This document shows, one piece after another, positions 1-8,460 of a DNA stretch of 64,000 nt (positions within the stretch are counted from its first letter, which is position 1; the number at the start of each line of letters is the position of its first letter). The position numbers were made by a program, and so were the translations under genes. Under the pieces are notes generated by a model that saw only the letters and a program-made list of their open reading frames with translations, searched no databases and was not told the origin of the DNA. The DNA lies in contig CBDDCT010000005.1 of assembly GCA_965226185.1 (NCBI GenBank), positions 310,001 through 374,000 of the forward strand, read 5' to 3'. The DNA is from CBDCYS01 sp965226185. GTDB taxonomy: Bacteria > Acidobacteriota > Terriglobia > Bryobacterales > UBA6623.

Positions 1-2408
1 CGGTCGGTTGGCGGTTCAGCGGAAAGAAAGTCGTCAATCGCTCGCAGAACGGAGTCGCTATCCTCCAGCCAAGGGAAGTGGACCTTCCCGGGCAAGCAGA
101 TGAAACCGGCATCCGGAACCAGATTCGCTACTTCGCGGCCCAGGCGAAAGGGTATGGCACGGTCTTTCTCTCGGTGGATGACCAGCGTCGGGACCTGAAG
201 CCGCGGCAGCAAAGCCGTTATGTCGATGCGGTAAACCAGGCCCAGCAGTTCGCGCGCCATCTCAGCGGTTGCCGAGGCGCGCTGTAATCTTGCGAAGCTC
301 TCGGTGTCGGCGGCATCCGCGCCTGGCATGAAGATATCGGCGAGAGCTTTGGAAGCGATTCCCCAATGCGCCCGGATCAGGCCCAACATCGACTCCCGAA
401 TGTCCGGTGTTGCGATGGCCTCGCCATTGGCATAGCCGCCGAACACAATCAGCCGGCTGACGCGGCGCGGATGGCTTGCCGCATACGCTGCCGACACGGG
501 CCCGGCTTGGGATGCTCCCACCAAGGCAACTCTTTCCAATCCGAGATGATTGATAACCGTGTCGAGGTCGCGCACTTCCGCCTCTAGCGAGAAATCCGTA
601 CGTCCCCGATCCGACAAGCCCGTGCCGTGCTTGTCGTAGAGAACCAGTGTCCGGCCGCGCGCCAAAGCTTCAAGGAATGCCCGGCGCGGCTGGTCCGCCC
701 AGCCCTCCTCGAGATGACTCACCCACCCGGGCGGAAAAACGAGAGGAGGCCCGCTTCCCACGGTCGCGTACGCAATTCGCACTCCGTCCGGCCGCGTGCA
801 GAAGCGCGGCTCCAGGCGCGTTGCCCCGGTTGTCTGCCGTGTCTTGCGCCGCTCCGCCGTGCCTAACCTGCCCGTGGAAGTTTCACCAACGGCCGTTCCG
901 CCGCTTGCGTCGCCCGGCCCCAATTCCGGCCGCAAGGCAACCGCGCCTTTCAGCTTCTCGGCAACCGCGCGCGAGATCTCATCTTGAATCTGAAAAATGT
1001 CGTCCATCACGCGGTCGTAGCGATCGGACCAGACCTCGTAACCGCTGGCCACATTACTCAAGCGGACCGTCACGCGCACCCGGTTGCCAACCCTGCGCAC
1101 GCTGCCAACCAATAAGTTGTCGACGCCCAGCCGCTGACCAGCGTCCTGTATTTCAGGTGTCTCTCCCTTGAACTGAAGGGCTGAGTTGTGGGCGGCCACG
1201 CTCAAACCTTCGACTTTGGTGAGGGCGCTGCTGATGTCTTCGGCGATCCCGTCCGCGAAAAATTCGCCTTCCGTGTCGCGGTTCATATTGACGAACGGCA
1301 GAACCGCGATCGATGGCAGCGAGCGCGGCCGCCGCACCACGCCCGAAATTCGGGACGACCGCGATTTCGTTGCGCGCTGGATTCGCTGCAGATCAACCAC
1401 CAGATCGTCCGCGTGCTGATAGCGGTCGTGGCACTGTTTCTCGAGAGCCTTTTCGACGATGCGCTCCAACTCCATGGGCACACCCGTTCTCAGCCCGGTG
1501 ACCGGTTCGGGGTCTTCGTTGAGAATGGAGTAGATGATCGCCTCGGTGTATTCGCCTCGAAAAGGTGGGCGGCCGGTGATCGTTTCGTAAAGAGTGACTC
1601 CCAGCGACCACAGATCCGTGCGAACATCCACCTTCTCTCCGCCGGCCTGCTGGGGAGACATATAGGTCACCGTACCGACTCGGGTATCCGGATCCGAGGC
1701 CGGCGACAAGTTTCGCTTGGCAAGCCCGAAGTCCAGGATCTTGACCTGCCCATTCGAAGTAAGAAGGATGTTGGAAGGCTTAATGTCTCGATGGATCACC
1801 CCGGCCTCGTGAGCGTGACTGAGACCCCGGCTGACTTCAATCGCAATGCCGAGAACGTCCTCTATGGGAAGCGGCCCTTCGCCAACCCGATCCGCCAGCG
1901 TTTGGCCGTCGTAGTAGGCCATGGCGAAGTAAAGTCTGCCGCCGGGTGTTTGTCCGATGTCGTGAATGGTGCAGATGTTGGGGTGGTCGAGGGCCGACGC
2001 CGCGCGGGCTTCGGCCAGGAACCTCTGCTTCGCGCGGTCATTCGCCATCAAGTGAGGAGGCAAGAACTTGAGCGCCACGAAACGGCCCAGCCGGGGGTCT
2101 TCGGCCTTGTAGACCACGCCCATCCCGCCCCGGCCAATTTCGCTGACGATCCGATAGGGGCCGACTTGCTCGTCGCCGGACGCCGGTTCCTGTGCATCGC
2201 GAAGCGCCTCCGACGCCAGCGCCTTCATCGGCAGATCGAGAACACCTTCCGCGCGCTCATGCGCGATCAGAAGCTTCTCGACTTCTTGATAGAGCGCCGT
2301 GTCGCCCTGGCATTGGCGTTCAGCCCAGTCCGCACGCTCTTTCGCGGGGCGGTCGATGGCCCCGTCGAATATCGCCGAGATGCGTTTCCAGGAAGGTTGC
2401 GTAGGCAT
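1..2408 (-). CDS. Ser/Thr protein kinase - TolB/FlgO-like - alpha/beta hydrolase fusion, C-terminus cut by the window edge
   Basis: The frame stays open from the ATG at 2408 to base 1, so at least 802 residues are present and the stop lies outside. Residues ~85-350 form a Hanks-type kinase: glycine loop IGRGGMGVVYKAED (~89), catalytic loop HRDIKPSN (~204) and DFG (~224). Residues ~366-486 resemble the TolB/FlgO-like domain seen beside signalling enzymes (IAVLPFVNM, FADGIAEDI, LLVGSVRRVG). From ~540 an alpha/beta hydrolase follows, with nucleophile elbow GASQAG (Ser near 631), an Asp in HREKDRAIPF and a His in GKVHFPW, so a full triad is plausible. The start is 21 bp downstream of the sigma gene and in the same frame, separated by its TAG; no strong ribosome site is seen. 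Kinase plus sigma suggests phosphorylation-controlled transcription. The role of the hydrolase is unknown; in related fusions it accompanies cyclase or LuxR domains. Confidence 0.88.
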   Translation of the reverse strand, partial: MPTQPSWKRISAIFDGAIDRPAKERADWAERQCQGDTALYQEVEKLLIAHERAEGVLDLPMKALASEALRDAQEPASGDEQVGPYRIVSEIGRGGMGVVYKAEDPRLGRFVALKFLPPHLMANDRAKQRFLAEARAASALDHPNICTIHDIGQTPGGRLYFAMAYYDGQTLADRVGEGPLPIEDVLGIAIEVSRGLSHAHEAGVIHRDIKPSNILLTSNGQVKILDFGLAKRNLSPASDPDTRVGTVTYMSPQQAGGEKVDVRTDLWSLGVTLYETITGRPPFRGEYTEAIIYSILNEDPEPVTGLRTGVPMELERIVEKALEKQCHDRYQHADDLVVDLQRIQRATKSRSSRISGVVRRPRSLPSIAVLPFVNMNRDTEGEFFADGIAEDISSALTKVEGLSVAAHNSALQFKGETPEIQDAGQRLGVDNLLVGSVRRVGNRVRVTVRLSNVASGYEVWSDRYDRVMDDIFQIQDEISRAVAEKLKGAVALRPELGPGDASGGTAVGETSTGRLGTAERRKTRQTTGATRLEPRFCTRPDGVRIAYATVGSGPPLVFPPGWVSHLEEGWADQPRRAFLEALARGRTLVLYDKHGTGLSDRGRTDFSLEAEVRDLDTVINHLGLERVALVGASQAGPVSAAYAASHPRRVSRLIVFGGYANGEAIATPDIRESMLGLIRAHWGIASKALADIFMPGADAADTESFARLQRASATAEMARELLGLVYRIDITALLPRLQVPTLVIHREKDRAIPFRLGREVANLVPDAGFICLPGKVHFPWLEDSDSVLRAIDDFLSAEPPTD

Positions 2409-2429
2409 CGTAAGAAAGGAGTGTGACGC

Positions 2430-3011
2430 CTAATTGTCGTCCGAGTACAGCTCTTTGTAAAGCCAGGCGCGAGCTTTGACCCACTCTCGCTGAACAGTCC
2501 GAACCGTCACGCCGAGCAGTTCGGCGGTTTCTTCTTCAGTGAGTCCGCGGAAGAATCGGTATTCAACAATGCGCCGGAGTCGCTCGTCGACAGCGCTCAA
2601 CCGCTCCAGCGCCTGGTCGAGCGCCAGCAGATCCGCTACCGGAGCGTCGAACGGCAGGCCTTTGTTCTCCAGGGACGTGCGGTCCCAGTCGCCGCCGCGC
2701 TTTTCCGCATTGCGCTTCCTGGCGTAATCGATCAGAATCTGCCTCATGGCACGCGCGGAAATAGCGAAAAAGTGCTCGCGGCTTTGCCAGTCGACCTGCA
2801 ATTGGTCGGCGAGCTTCAGATACGCCTCATTGATCAACCCGCTGGCGCCAAGTGTGTGATCGCGGCGTTCGTTGCGGAGCTGTCGCCCGGCCACGCGCCG
2901 CAACTCCGCGTAGACCAGCGGCAACAGCTCCTCCATGGCCTCCCGGTTGCCTTCCCGGGCGCGCACAAGAAGCCGCGTCACATCGCCTGTCGGTTGGCCG
3001 GGTTGCGTCAC
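2430..3011 (-). CDS. ECF sigma factor, kinase-linked type (TIGR02999/ECF43-like)
   Basis: 193 residues, GTG start. Region 2 is visible as a helical segment with LINEAYLKL and the YARKRNAEKRGG end (~95-125). Region 4 follows as LTEEETAELLGVTVRTVQREWVKARAWL (listed here in pieces: LTEEETAELLGV, TVRTVQREWVKARAWL), a helix-turn-helix for the -35 box. The spacing and wording match the Acidobacteria/Planctomycetes sigma family annotated as TIGR02999. These are usually encoded next to a Ser/Thr kinase, as here. In the related ECF43 group, activation by threonine phosphorylation of the sigma factor is known, so the downstream kinase is the likely activator. No anti-sigma factor gene is adjacent, which fits that mode. 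The family call is firm; the phosphorylation partner is inferred. Confidence 0.9.
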   Translation of the reverse strand: MTQPGQPTGDVTRLLVRAREGNREAMEELLPLVYAELRRVAGRQLRNERRDHTLGASGLINEAYLKLADQLQVDWQSREHFFAISARAMRQILIDYARKRNAEKRGGDWDRTSLENKGLPFDAPVADLLALDQALERLSAVDERLRRIVEYRFFRGLTEEETAELLGVTVRTVQREWVKARAWLYKELYSDDN

Positions 3012-3277
3012 GTCTCACTATTTTGTCACGGTGCGTGTCGTGTTGGCGGATGGTTCCGCGCAATAGAGACTAAACGCAGTTGGAGACAAGCCATGAACGA
3101 AATGATGAACCAAGTTCTGGGGTCGGCGCAAAGCGCCTTTTTCTGCGGAACAGCGCTCTACGCGCTGTGCTATGCTGGCGACGTCTTGCTTTCGAAAATT
3201 GCGGATTCACGTAACGTCGAGAGCTACCGGGCGGTTCCGGACGCCGGAGCTTTGGAACAGAGTTCGGACAGGATTGC

Positions 3278-3326
3278 TGCGCAAATATTCCGTCCGCGTT
3301 CAAACATTGAGGCTATCGGAGAACAC
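3278..3326 (+). repeat. Dispersed repeat, copy A
   Basis: The 20 bases at 3278-3297 (TGCGCAAATATTCCGTCCGC) recur exactly at 9852-9871. The next ~30 bases are also similar, with TATCGGAGAA shared in the same register. Both copies lie in non-coding DNA just upstream or downstream of secreted-protein genes. Origin unknown; it could be the end of a decayed mobile element or a regulatory module. Confidence 0.7.
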
Positions 3327-3459
3327 AGCGAGGCTCGATTCACCGTTCATCGAGAGCTTCGCTTATCTTCGGCGGACCCTGCTCGATCTTCTTGTCGAGG
3401 CTTTCGCCCTCGATGAAAGCCATCGAGATAGGCGTGACTCGGGGTGCGACTGCCGTGAA

Positions 3460-3478
3460 ACCTGCTTTGGGAGCAGGT
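3460..3478 (+). repeat. REP-like hairpin, copy 1
   Basis: ACCTGC (3460-3465) pairs with GCAGGT (3473-3478) around a TTTGGGA loop. A sister hairpin with a nearly identical loop (CTCTTGGGA) sits at 3669-3689. GAGCAGGTGTGCT at 3471-3483 is also the exact reverse complement of AGCACACCTGCTC at 3665-3677. Confidence 0.55.
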
Positions 3479-3664
3479 GTGCTGTGATAATCGTCACATT
3501 ATAACCAACTTAGATTCAACAACTTGCAAATCCTGGTAGTTGAGGCTTGTTGAACCTTGTGGAAACTAACAGCTACAGAATTATCTACAGCGTCTCCTTT
3601 CGGGGAAGCACTGCTTGAAGCAACCCCCTTGGAATCAACGAAATGATGGCTGTGGAACTTGCCT

Positions 3665-3692
3665 AGCACACCTGCTCTTGGGACAGGTGCGC
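3665..3692 (+). repeat. REP-like hairpin, copy 2
   Basis: CACCTG (3669-3674) pairs with CAGGTG (3684-3689) around CTCTTGGGA, with extra outer GC pairing. It is partner to the hairpin at 3460. The two together bracket about 180 bp of AT-richer DNA. Confidence 0.55.
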
Positions 3693-4008
3693 ACGGGAGG
3701 GTTGGTTTGACCGCGACCTGCTAAGACGGCAGTGGCCCGCAGTCATTCCGTCGGGGTGCTCTTCGCCAAAAATCCGTAGCCGATCGAAATTGATGACCGG
3801 ACTCTTGAACGATCCGGCCTTTTGGGTGTTGTTGCGCCGGGCGCGCGCCGTTCGAGCCGACACCCGGAGGCCTTTGGATCAAGCCCCAGAGTGTGCGAAC
3901 AGTACGCTTGGCTGTCAAGTGAGAATCGACGCAAGCACTTCAATCTAAACGGCTACGTAGTTTTGGCGAACCACCGGTGTAAACTAGTTCCAGCGGGTTG
4001 GGGAATCT

Positions 4009-5865
4009 TTGGCAACTTTCTCGCGACAAAGAGTGCGGCGTAGCGGATGGATTGGCGGTCTCGTCTTCGCCTGCGTGGTCGGCCTCGCGGTCCGGCCAGG
4101 AATCGCGGCGGACGCGCCCTCCGAGCCGAGCTTACTGTCGGTGTTTCCGCTCGGCGGGCAGGCTGGCAAGACGTTCCGTACGACAGTTCGGGGCCGCTCG
4201 CTCGACGGAGCTCACGCGCTGTGGTTCAGCACGAAAATGATTGAGGCCCGCGTGCTTTCGATCAAGGACGAGCCGCAAGAGCGGGCAGAGAGCGCCAGGG
4301 ACAAGAAGAAGGCGAAGATTCAGCTTCTTGAAGTTGAGGTTGAGCCGCCGGAAGATTTGGCGCCGGGCAAGTATCCCTTTCGCGTCGTCACGCCGCGCGG
4401 AATTTCGGACGCGCTGGAGCTTCACATCCACAGTGAACCCCCGTTGTTCGAACAAACCGAGGCCCACGAGCTCCCGCTGTACGCGCAGCCGCTTCCCAGC
4501 CACCCCCTTGCCGTTCACGGCCGGATCGACGAAGTCGGACAAGTGGACTACTACTCGTTCGACGTACGCAAAGGCGAGGAGCTGTTGTTCGAGGCGCTTT
4601 CGAGCGGGCCCCTCGACCCGGCCATATCGCTGTACGAGCTGACCGGAAGCTGGTTCGACGAGAACCGCGCCACCCGGCTCGCTTTTCACGATGACGACGT
4701 GCCCTATCCCGGCCTCTCGACCGAAGCGGCGTTGAAATATCGGTTTGAGAAAGACGGCAATTTCCTGGTCAGAGTGAACGGCTTTTGGGGCTACGGCGGA
4801 GCCGGCCATGCTTACATTTTGCGGATGGCGCCGGTGTCGCCGGAGCAAAAGCCAGAGCAAAAGCCAGAGCCCGACAGCAACCCCGGTAGCATCCAGGAAT
4901 GGTCAGAGCGAAAGTGGACCCGTAATCTCGATACGGACCGCATGAAGGTGTTGTGGTCGCGATCGGTTGCCGAACTCGCGCCGGACCCGATGAACGACAA
5001 AGGAGAGCCGAAGGAAGGCGCTATCCCGGCGGCGCGCGAGATCCCGATCGTCGACGCCGACGCCGAACCGACCGTACCGCCAAAGATTCCACTTCCCGCG
5101 ATGATCGTCGGAACATTCGAGTATCCAGGAGACATCGACCGCGTCCGCTTCTCGATCAAAGCGGGTGACAAAGTGGTGCTGGAAGTTGAGACGCCGATGA
5201 AGACCATTCCGGAGATGAACCCCTATCTGCGCGTTGTCGACGATGCGGGCGTCGAGGCGTTCACGAACGTCTATTCCAAGGTCAACGCTAACGGCAACAT
5301 CGCGAAGCAGGTCCAACCTAAGACAGCGTTTGCCTTTTCCCGCGACGGCGAGTTTACTCTGGAGATTCGCGACATCACCGTCACGTACGGCGACCGCGAT
5401 ATGCGGTATCGTGTGCTGGTTCGGCCCTGGGTGCCGCACTTGGGCGAAGTTCACATCGCCGAGGACCATATCAACCTGGTCGCCGGCGAAGCGAAGAAAC
5501 TAAGCGTGATCACTGATCAGGAAGAGGGCTACGACGGTTTCGTTGTGCTGTCGATCGACGGTTTGCCGGAAGGCGTGCAGGCTGTGCCTGGCACCGAGGT
5601 GGAGCCCGACCGTCCGCCGCCGTTCAGTGAGGGCAAGAAGGAACGGTTCCGGACCAAGAGCCAGAAGGCGACGTTCGTACTGCTGCCCGGCCGCGATGCC
5701 CCCGCGACGCACCTGCCCGCGGTAGCGCGAGTCTACGCGCAACCTGTCGTCGACGGCAAGCTGGGCGATCGAATCCCCGTAAAGGATTTGCTGTTGATGG
5801 TGACTCGCCCTCCGGAAGCCTCGAGTGACGACAAGATGAAGCAATCTACGGAGGCCTTGCGATGA
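4009..5865 (+). CDS. Secreted protein with PPC-like (pre-peptidase C-terminal) domains
   Basis: 618 residues from a TTG start preceded by GGGGA; an in-frame GTG at 4033 would give an equally good signal peptide (hydrophobic GGLVFACVVGLAV, cleavage near AADA). After an Ig/IPT-like N-terminal part (FPLGGQAGKTFRTTVRG) there are two PPC-like segments, near residues 165-270 (VDYYSFDVRKGEELLFEA) and 365-480 (DIDRVRFSIKAGDKVVLEV). Such proteins are typical first members of DUF1549/DUF1501 operons in Planctomycetes and Acidobacteriota. The gene overlaps the next one by four bases (ATGA), which argues for translational coupling. A binding or structural role at the cell surface is likely; no enzyme motif was seen. 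Confidence 0.8.
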   Translation: MATFSRQRVRRSGWIGGLVFACVVGLAVRPGIAADAPSEPSLLSVFPLGGQAGKTFRTTVRGRSLDGAHALWFSTKMIEARVLSIKDEPQERAESARDKKKAKIQLLEVEVEPPEDLAPGKYPFRVVTPRGISDALELHIHSEPPLFEQTEAHELPLYAQPLPSHPLAVHGRIDEVGQVDYYSFDVRKGEELLFEALSSGPLDPAISLYELTGSWFDENRATRLAFHDDDVPYPGLSTEAALKYRFEKDGNFLVRVNGFWGYGGAGHAYILRMAPVSPEQKPEQKPEPDSNPGSIQEWSERKWTRNLDTDRMKVLWSRSVAELAPDPMNDKGEPKEGAIPAAREIPIVDADAEPTVPPKIPLPAMIVGTFEYPGDIDRVRFSIKAGDKVVLEVETPMKTIPEMNPYLRVVDDAGVEAFTNVYSKVNANGNIAKQVQPKTAFAFSRDGEFTLEIRDITVTYGDRDMRYRVLVRPWVPHLGEVHIAEDHINLVAGEAKKLSVITDQEEGYDGFVVLSIDGLPEGVQAVPGTEVEPDRPPPFSEGKKERFRTKSQKATFVLLPGRDAPATHLPAVARVYAQPVVDGKLGDRIPVKDLLLMVTRPPEASSDDKMKQSTEALR

Positions 5866-8396
5866 GAAGACTGCTGCTAACGTCTGCTTTTGCGGCGCTG
5901 CCACTGTTTGGCGCGGCCGGATCCGCCAGCGGCGACATCGTTTCCATTCGCCTCGTGCCGGAAACCCGCACGCTTTCCGGCAAAAACGCCTCACAGCAGT
6001 ACATCGTGATGGCGAAAACGGCGGACGGCGGCGAACGTGACGTGACTGAGCAGACGCACTTCTCGCTGGAGCATCCCGAGACGGCCACGATTACGGAGAC
6101 CGGGCGAGTCGTCGCGGCGCGGGATGGTGAGACGAAACTTCGGGCGGCGTTTGAAAGTCACGCCTCCGAGGCGGCGCTGCGCATTGAGGGTTCGGCCGAC
6201 CAGCGGCCGTTCAGTTTCTCCCGCGACATCGCCGGCATTCTCACCCGCCGCGGCTGCAACGGAAGTGGTTGCCATGGAGGCGTCAAGGGGCAGGCGGGCT
6301 TCAAGCTTTCCGCCAGCGGCGTCCATCCCCATGACGATTACAAGTGGATCGTCGAGGGCGGCGTCTTTAAAGTGCTGACGGATGAATCCGGCGGTCCGGC
6401 GGAACCTCGCATCAATCTGGAGTCGCCGCAAGCGAGCTTGCTGCTCCAGAAAGCGGTCATGGAGGTCCCGCACGGCGGCGGCCCCCGTTTTGATAAAGGA
6501 TCAGACGATTACACAACGATTCTGAATTGGATCAGAGCCGGTGCGCCTTATGGCACGGAAAGCGGCACGGCTGCGCCCAAGATCGTGAAGCTCGAGACCT
6601 ACCCAGCTGACATTGTTCTTGAACAAGGCCAGAGGCAGCGCATCCTCGTGACGGCCCATTTCTCGAACGGCCGCCAGGAAGACTTCACCCACCAGGTGCT
6701 CTATACAGTGGACGAGCCGGCGGTTGCCGGTGTCTCGAGCGATGGTGTGATCGAGGCCGGGAAGCCGGGCGAGACGGCGGTGCTCATCAAGGCCGCCGGA
6801 CGCAATGCCCGCGTCAGCGTGGGTGTCGTGGCGGAAGCGCTGCCGAACTACCCCGGCGTTCCGACCAACAACTTCATCGATGAAGAGGTTTTCTCGAAGC
6901 TGCGGAAGTTCAACATTGTTCCTTCGCGGCTGTCGGGCGATGGGGAATTCTTGCGGCGTGTCTGTTTGGACTTGACCGGACGTTTGCCTCCGCCGCATCG
7001 TATCCGGGAGTTTCTGAAGGACAAAAATCCGGAGAAGCGAGAGAAACTGATCGGCATTCTGCTTGACTCGCCCGAGTACGCCGACTACTGGACGTTCAGG
7101 TTCGCCGATCTCTACCGGGTCGCGATCTTCCCCGTCGGCATCAATCCCAAGTGGACTCAGAGGTACTGGGAGTGGATTCGTGACGCTATCGAGCGGGATC
7201 GCCCTTATGACGAGGTCGCCCGGGAACGCATCGCCGCCCAGGGTTACAGCGCGCCGTCGCGGCACTATTTGCCCTACCTGCAGATTCCTCCACCCGAGAA
7301 CATGATGGGCGAGGAAGTGCGCGTCTACTTAGGCAGGCGTCTCGATTGCGCGCAGTGTCATGACCATCCCTACGAGGAATGGACGCAGGATCAGTTCTGG
7401 GGTATGACTGCGTTCTTCGGACCGATGTTCAAGTTCGGCGGCAACGAGCAGTCGGTGATTTTCGATTTTCCCGGCGGCAAGGAAGTGGCCCCCGACGTGC
7501 CCAGCCCGAAGGAGATGCGCGTCGTGCACCCCCGTACGCGGAAACCCGTGCAGCCGGCGTTGCTTGACGGCACTGTTATTCGGTTCGAGGATACGGACCT
7601 GCCCCGCCGTGAACTGGCCAAGTGGATGACCGCGAGCCCGTATTTCGCCGAGGCGGCGGTCAACCGCATGTGGAGCCATCTGTTCGGCCGCGGCATCGTG
7701 AATCCGGTGGATGACTTCCGGAGCACGAATCCGCCCACGCACCCGAAGTTGCTGGCCCGGCTCGCCGAGGATTTCGCCCGCAACGGATACCGGCTGAAGC
7801 ACTTGCTCCGGACAATCGTTATGTCGCGCATATACCAGTTATCCAGTGAAACGAATGAGACCAACGCCGCCGATAGCATCAACTACTCTCACGCCTACTC
7901 CCGGCCGCTGGACGCCGAGATTCTGCTGGACGCTATCAGCGACGCGACGGGTGTCTCGCAGCGTTTCGAAGTGGGAACCAATCGCGGCATCTGGAAGGGC
8001 GGAACCGCCCCGCTCGGCACGCGCGCGGTGCAGTTGAAGGAGACCGACATCTATCCCTCGGTTTTCCTCGACCTCTACGGACGGGCGAATCGTTTCTCGG
8101 TCCCCGAGCGTGACGCCTCTCCACAGCTGACGCAGGCCCTGCACATGCTGGCCGGCACGACTTACAACGACAGGCTCTGGACGGACGGGGGGCGCGTGTT
8201 CGACATGTATCAGGCGGGCGCTTCAGACGAGAAGATCATTAAAGAAATCTATATCTCCGCGCTCGCGCGCTATCCGGCGAAACGCGAGGTCGCTGATCTT
8301 AAGCGGCTGATCGGGCAGACGCCCACGCGCGAGCAGGCTCTGCGCGATTTGCAGTGGGCGGTGATCAGTTCACGAGAATTCTCGGAGAATCACTAG
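5862..8396 (+). CDS. DUF1549/DUF1553 protein with Big-type domains and a cytochrome-like CxxxxCH motif
   Basis: 844 residues with a signal peptide (LLLTSAFAALPLFGAAGS). Two bacterial Ig-like (BIG2-type) segments lie at about 28-115 and 240-330. Between them, near residue 131, GCNGSGCHGG matches the heme-type region of planctomycete cytochrome proteins. It has four residues between the cysteines instead of the two in standard CxxCH, so heme binding is uncertain. DUF1549 (~345-545) contains a second cluster, CAQCHDHPYEEW, near 495, which is a standard CxxCH. DUF1553 fills the C-terminus (WSHLFGRGIVNPVDDFR). The family is abundant in Planctomycetes and Solibacter-like bacteria, is predicted to be exported, and has no proven reaction. 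It is the middle gene of the operon. Confidence 0.88.
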   Translation: MRRLLLTSAFAALPLFGAAGSASGDIVSIRLVPETRTLSGKNASQQYIVMAKTADGGERDVTEQTHFSLEHPETATITETGRVVAARDGETKLRAAFESHASEAALRIEGSADQRPFSFSRDIAGILTRRGCNGSGCHGGVKGQAGFKLSASGVHPHDDYKWIVEGGVFKVLTDESGGPAEPRINLESPQASLLLQKAVMEVPHGGGPRFDKGSDDYTTILNWIRAGAPYGTESGTAAPKIVKLETYPADIVLEQGQRQRILVTAHFSNGRQEDFTHQVLYTVDEPAVAGVSSDGVIEAGKPGETAVLIKAAGRNARVSVGVVAEALPNYPGVPTNNFIDEEVFSKLRKFNIVPSRLSGDGEFLRRVCLDLTGRLPPPHRIREFLKDKNPEKREKLIGILLDSPEYADYWTFRFADLYRVAIFPVGINPKWTQRYWEWIRDAIERDRPYDEVARERIAAQGYSAPSRHYLPYLQIPPPENMMGEEVRVYLGRRLDCAQCHDHPYEEWTQDQFWGMTAFFGPMFKFGGNEQSVIFDFPGGKEVAPDVPSPKEMRVVHPRTRKPVQPALLDGTVIRFEDTDLPRRELAKWMTASPYFAEAAVNRMWSHLFGRGIVNPVDDFRSTNPPTHPKLLARLAEDFARNGYRLKHLLRTIVMSRIYQLSSETNETNAADSINYSHAYSRPLDAEILLDAISDATGVSQRFEVGTNRGIWKGGTAPLGTRAVQLKETDIYPSVFLDLYGRANRFSVPERDASPQLTQALHMLAGTTYNDRLWTDGGRVFDMYQAGASDEKIIKEIYISALARYPAKREVADLKRLIGQTPTREQALRDLQWAVISSREFSENH

Positions 8397-8460
8397 GCCT
8401 TGAGGTAGACTAGTAGCGGCGGCGTTGTACGCGCCAAACGGCTGTCAGGGATTCACTATC

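Larger units (their letters stand above)
3012..4008. other. 997-bp intergenic region, no convincing gene
   Basis: Open frames here show no family resemblance and overlap one another. The stretch carries the divergent upstream regions of the sigma gene (minus) and the PPC-domain operon (plus), one copy of a 20-bp dispersed repeat near 3278, and a pair of hairpin repeats at 3460 and 3669. The part around 3485-3660 is visibly richer in A+T than the flanking genes. Confidence 0.6.

Noticed and set aside
1188..2426. 412-codon open frame on the plus strand
   Set aside because: It lies opposite the kinase gene, whose minus-strand reading has all Hanks motifs; the plus-strand reading has no family resemblance.
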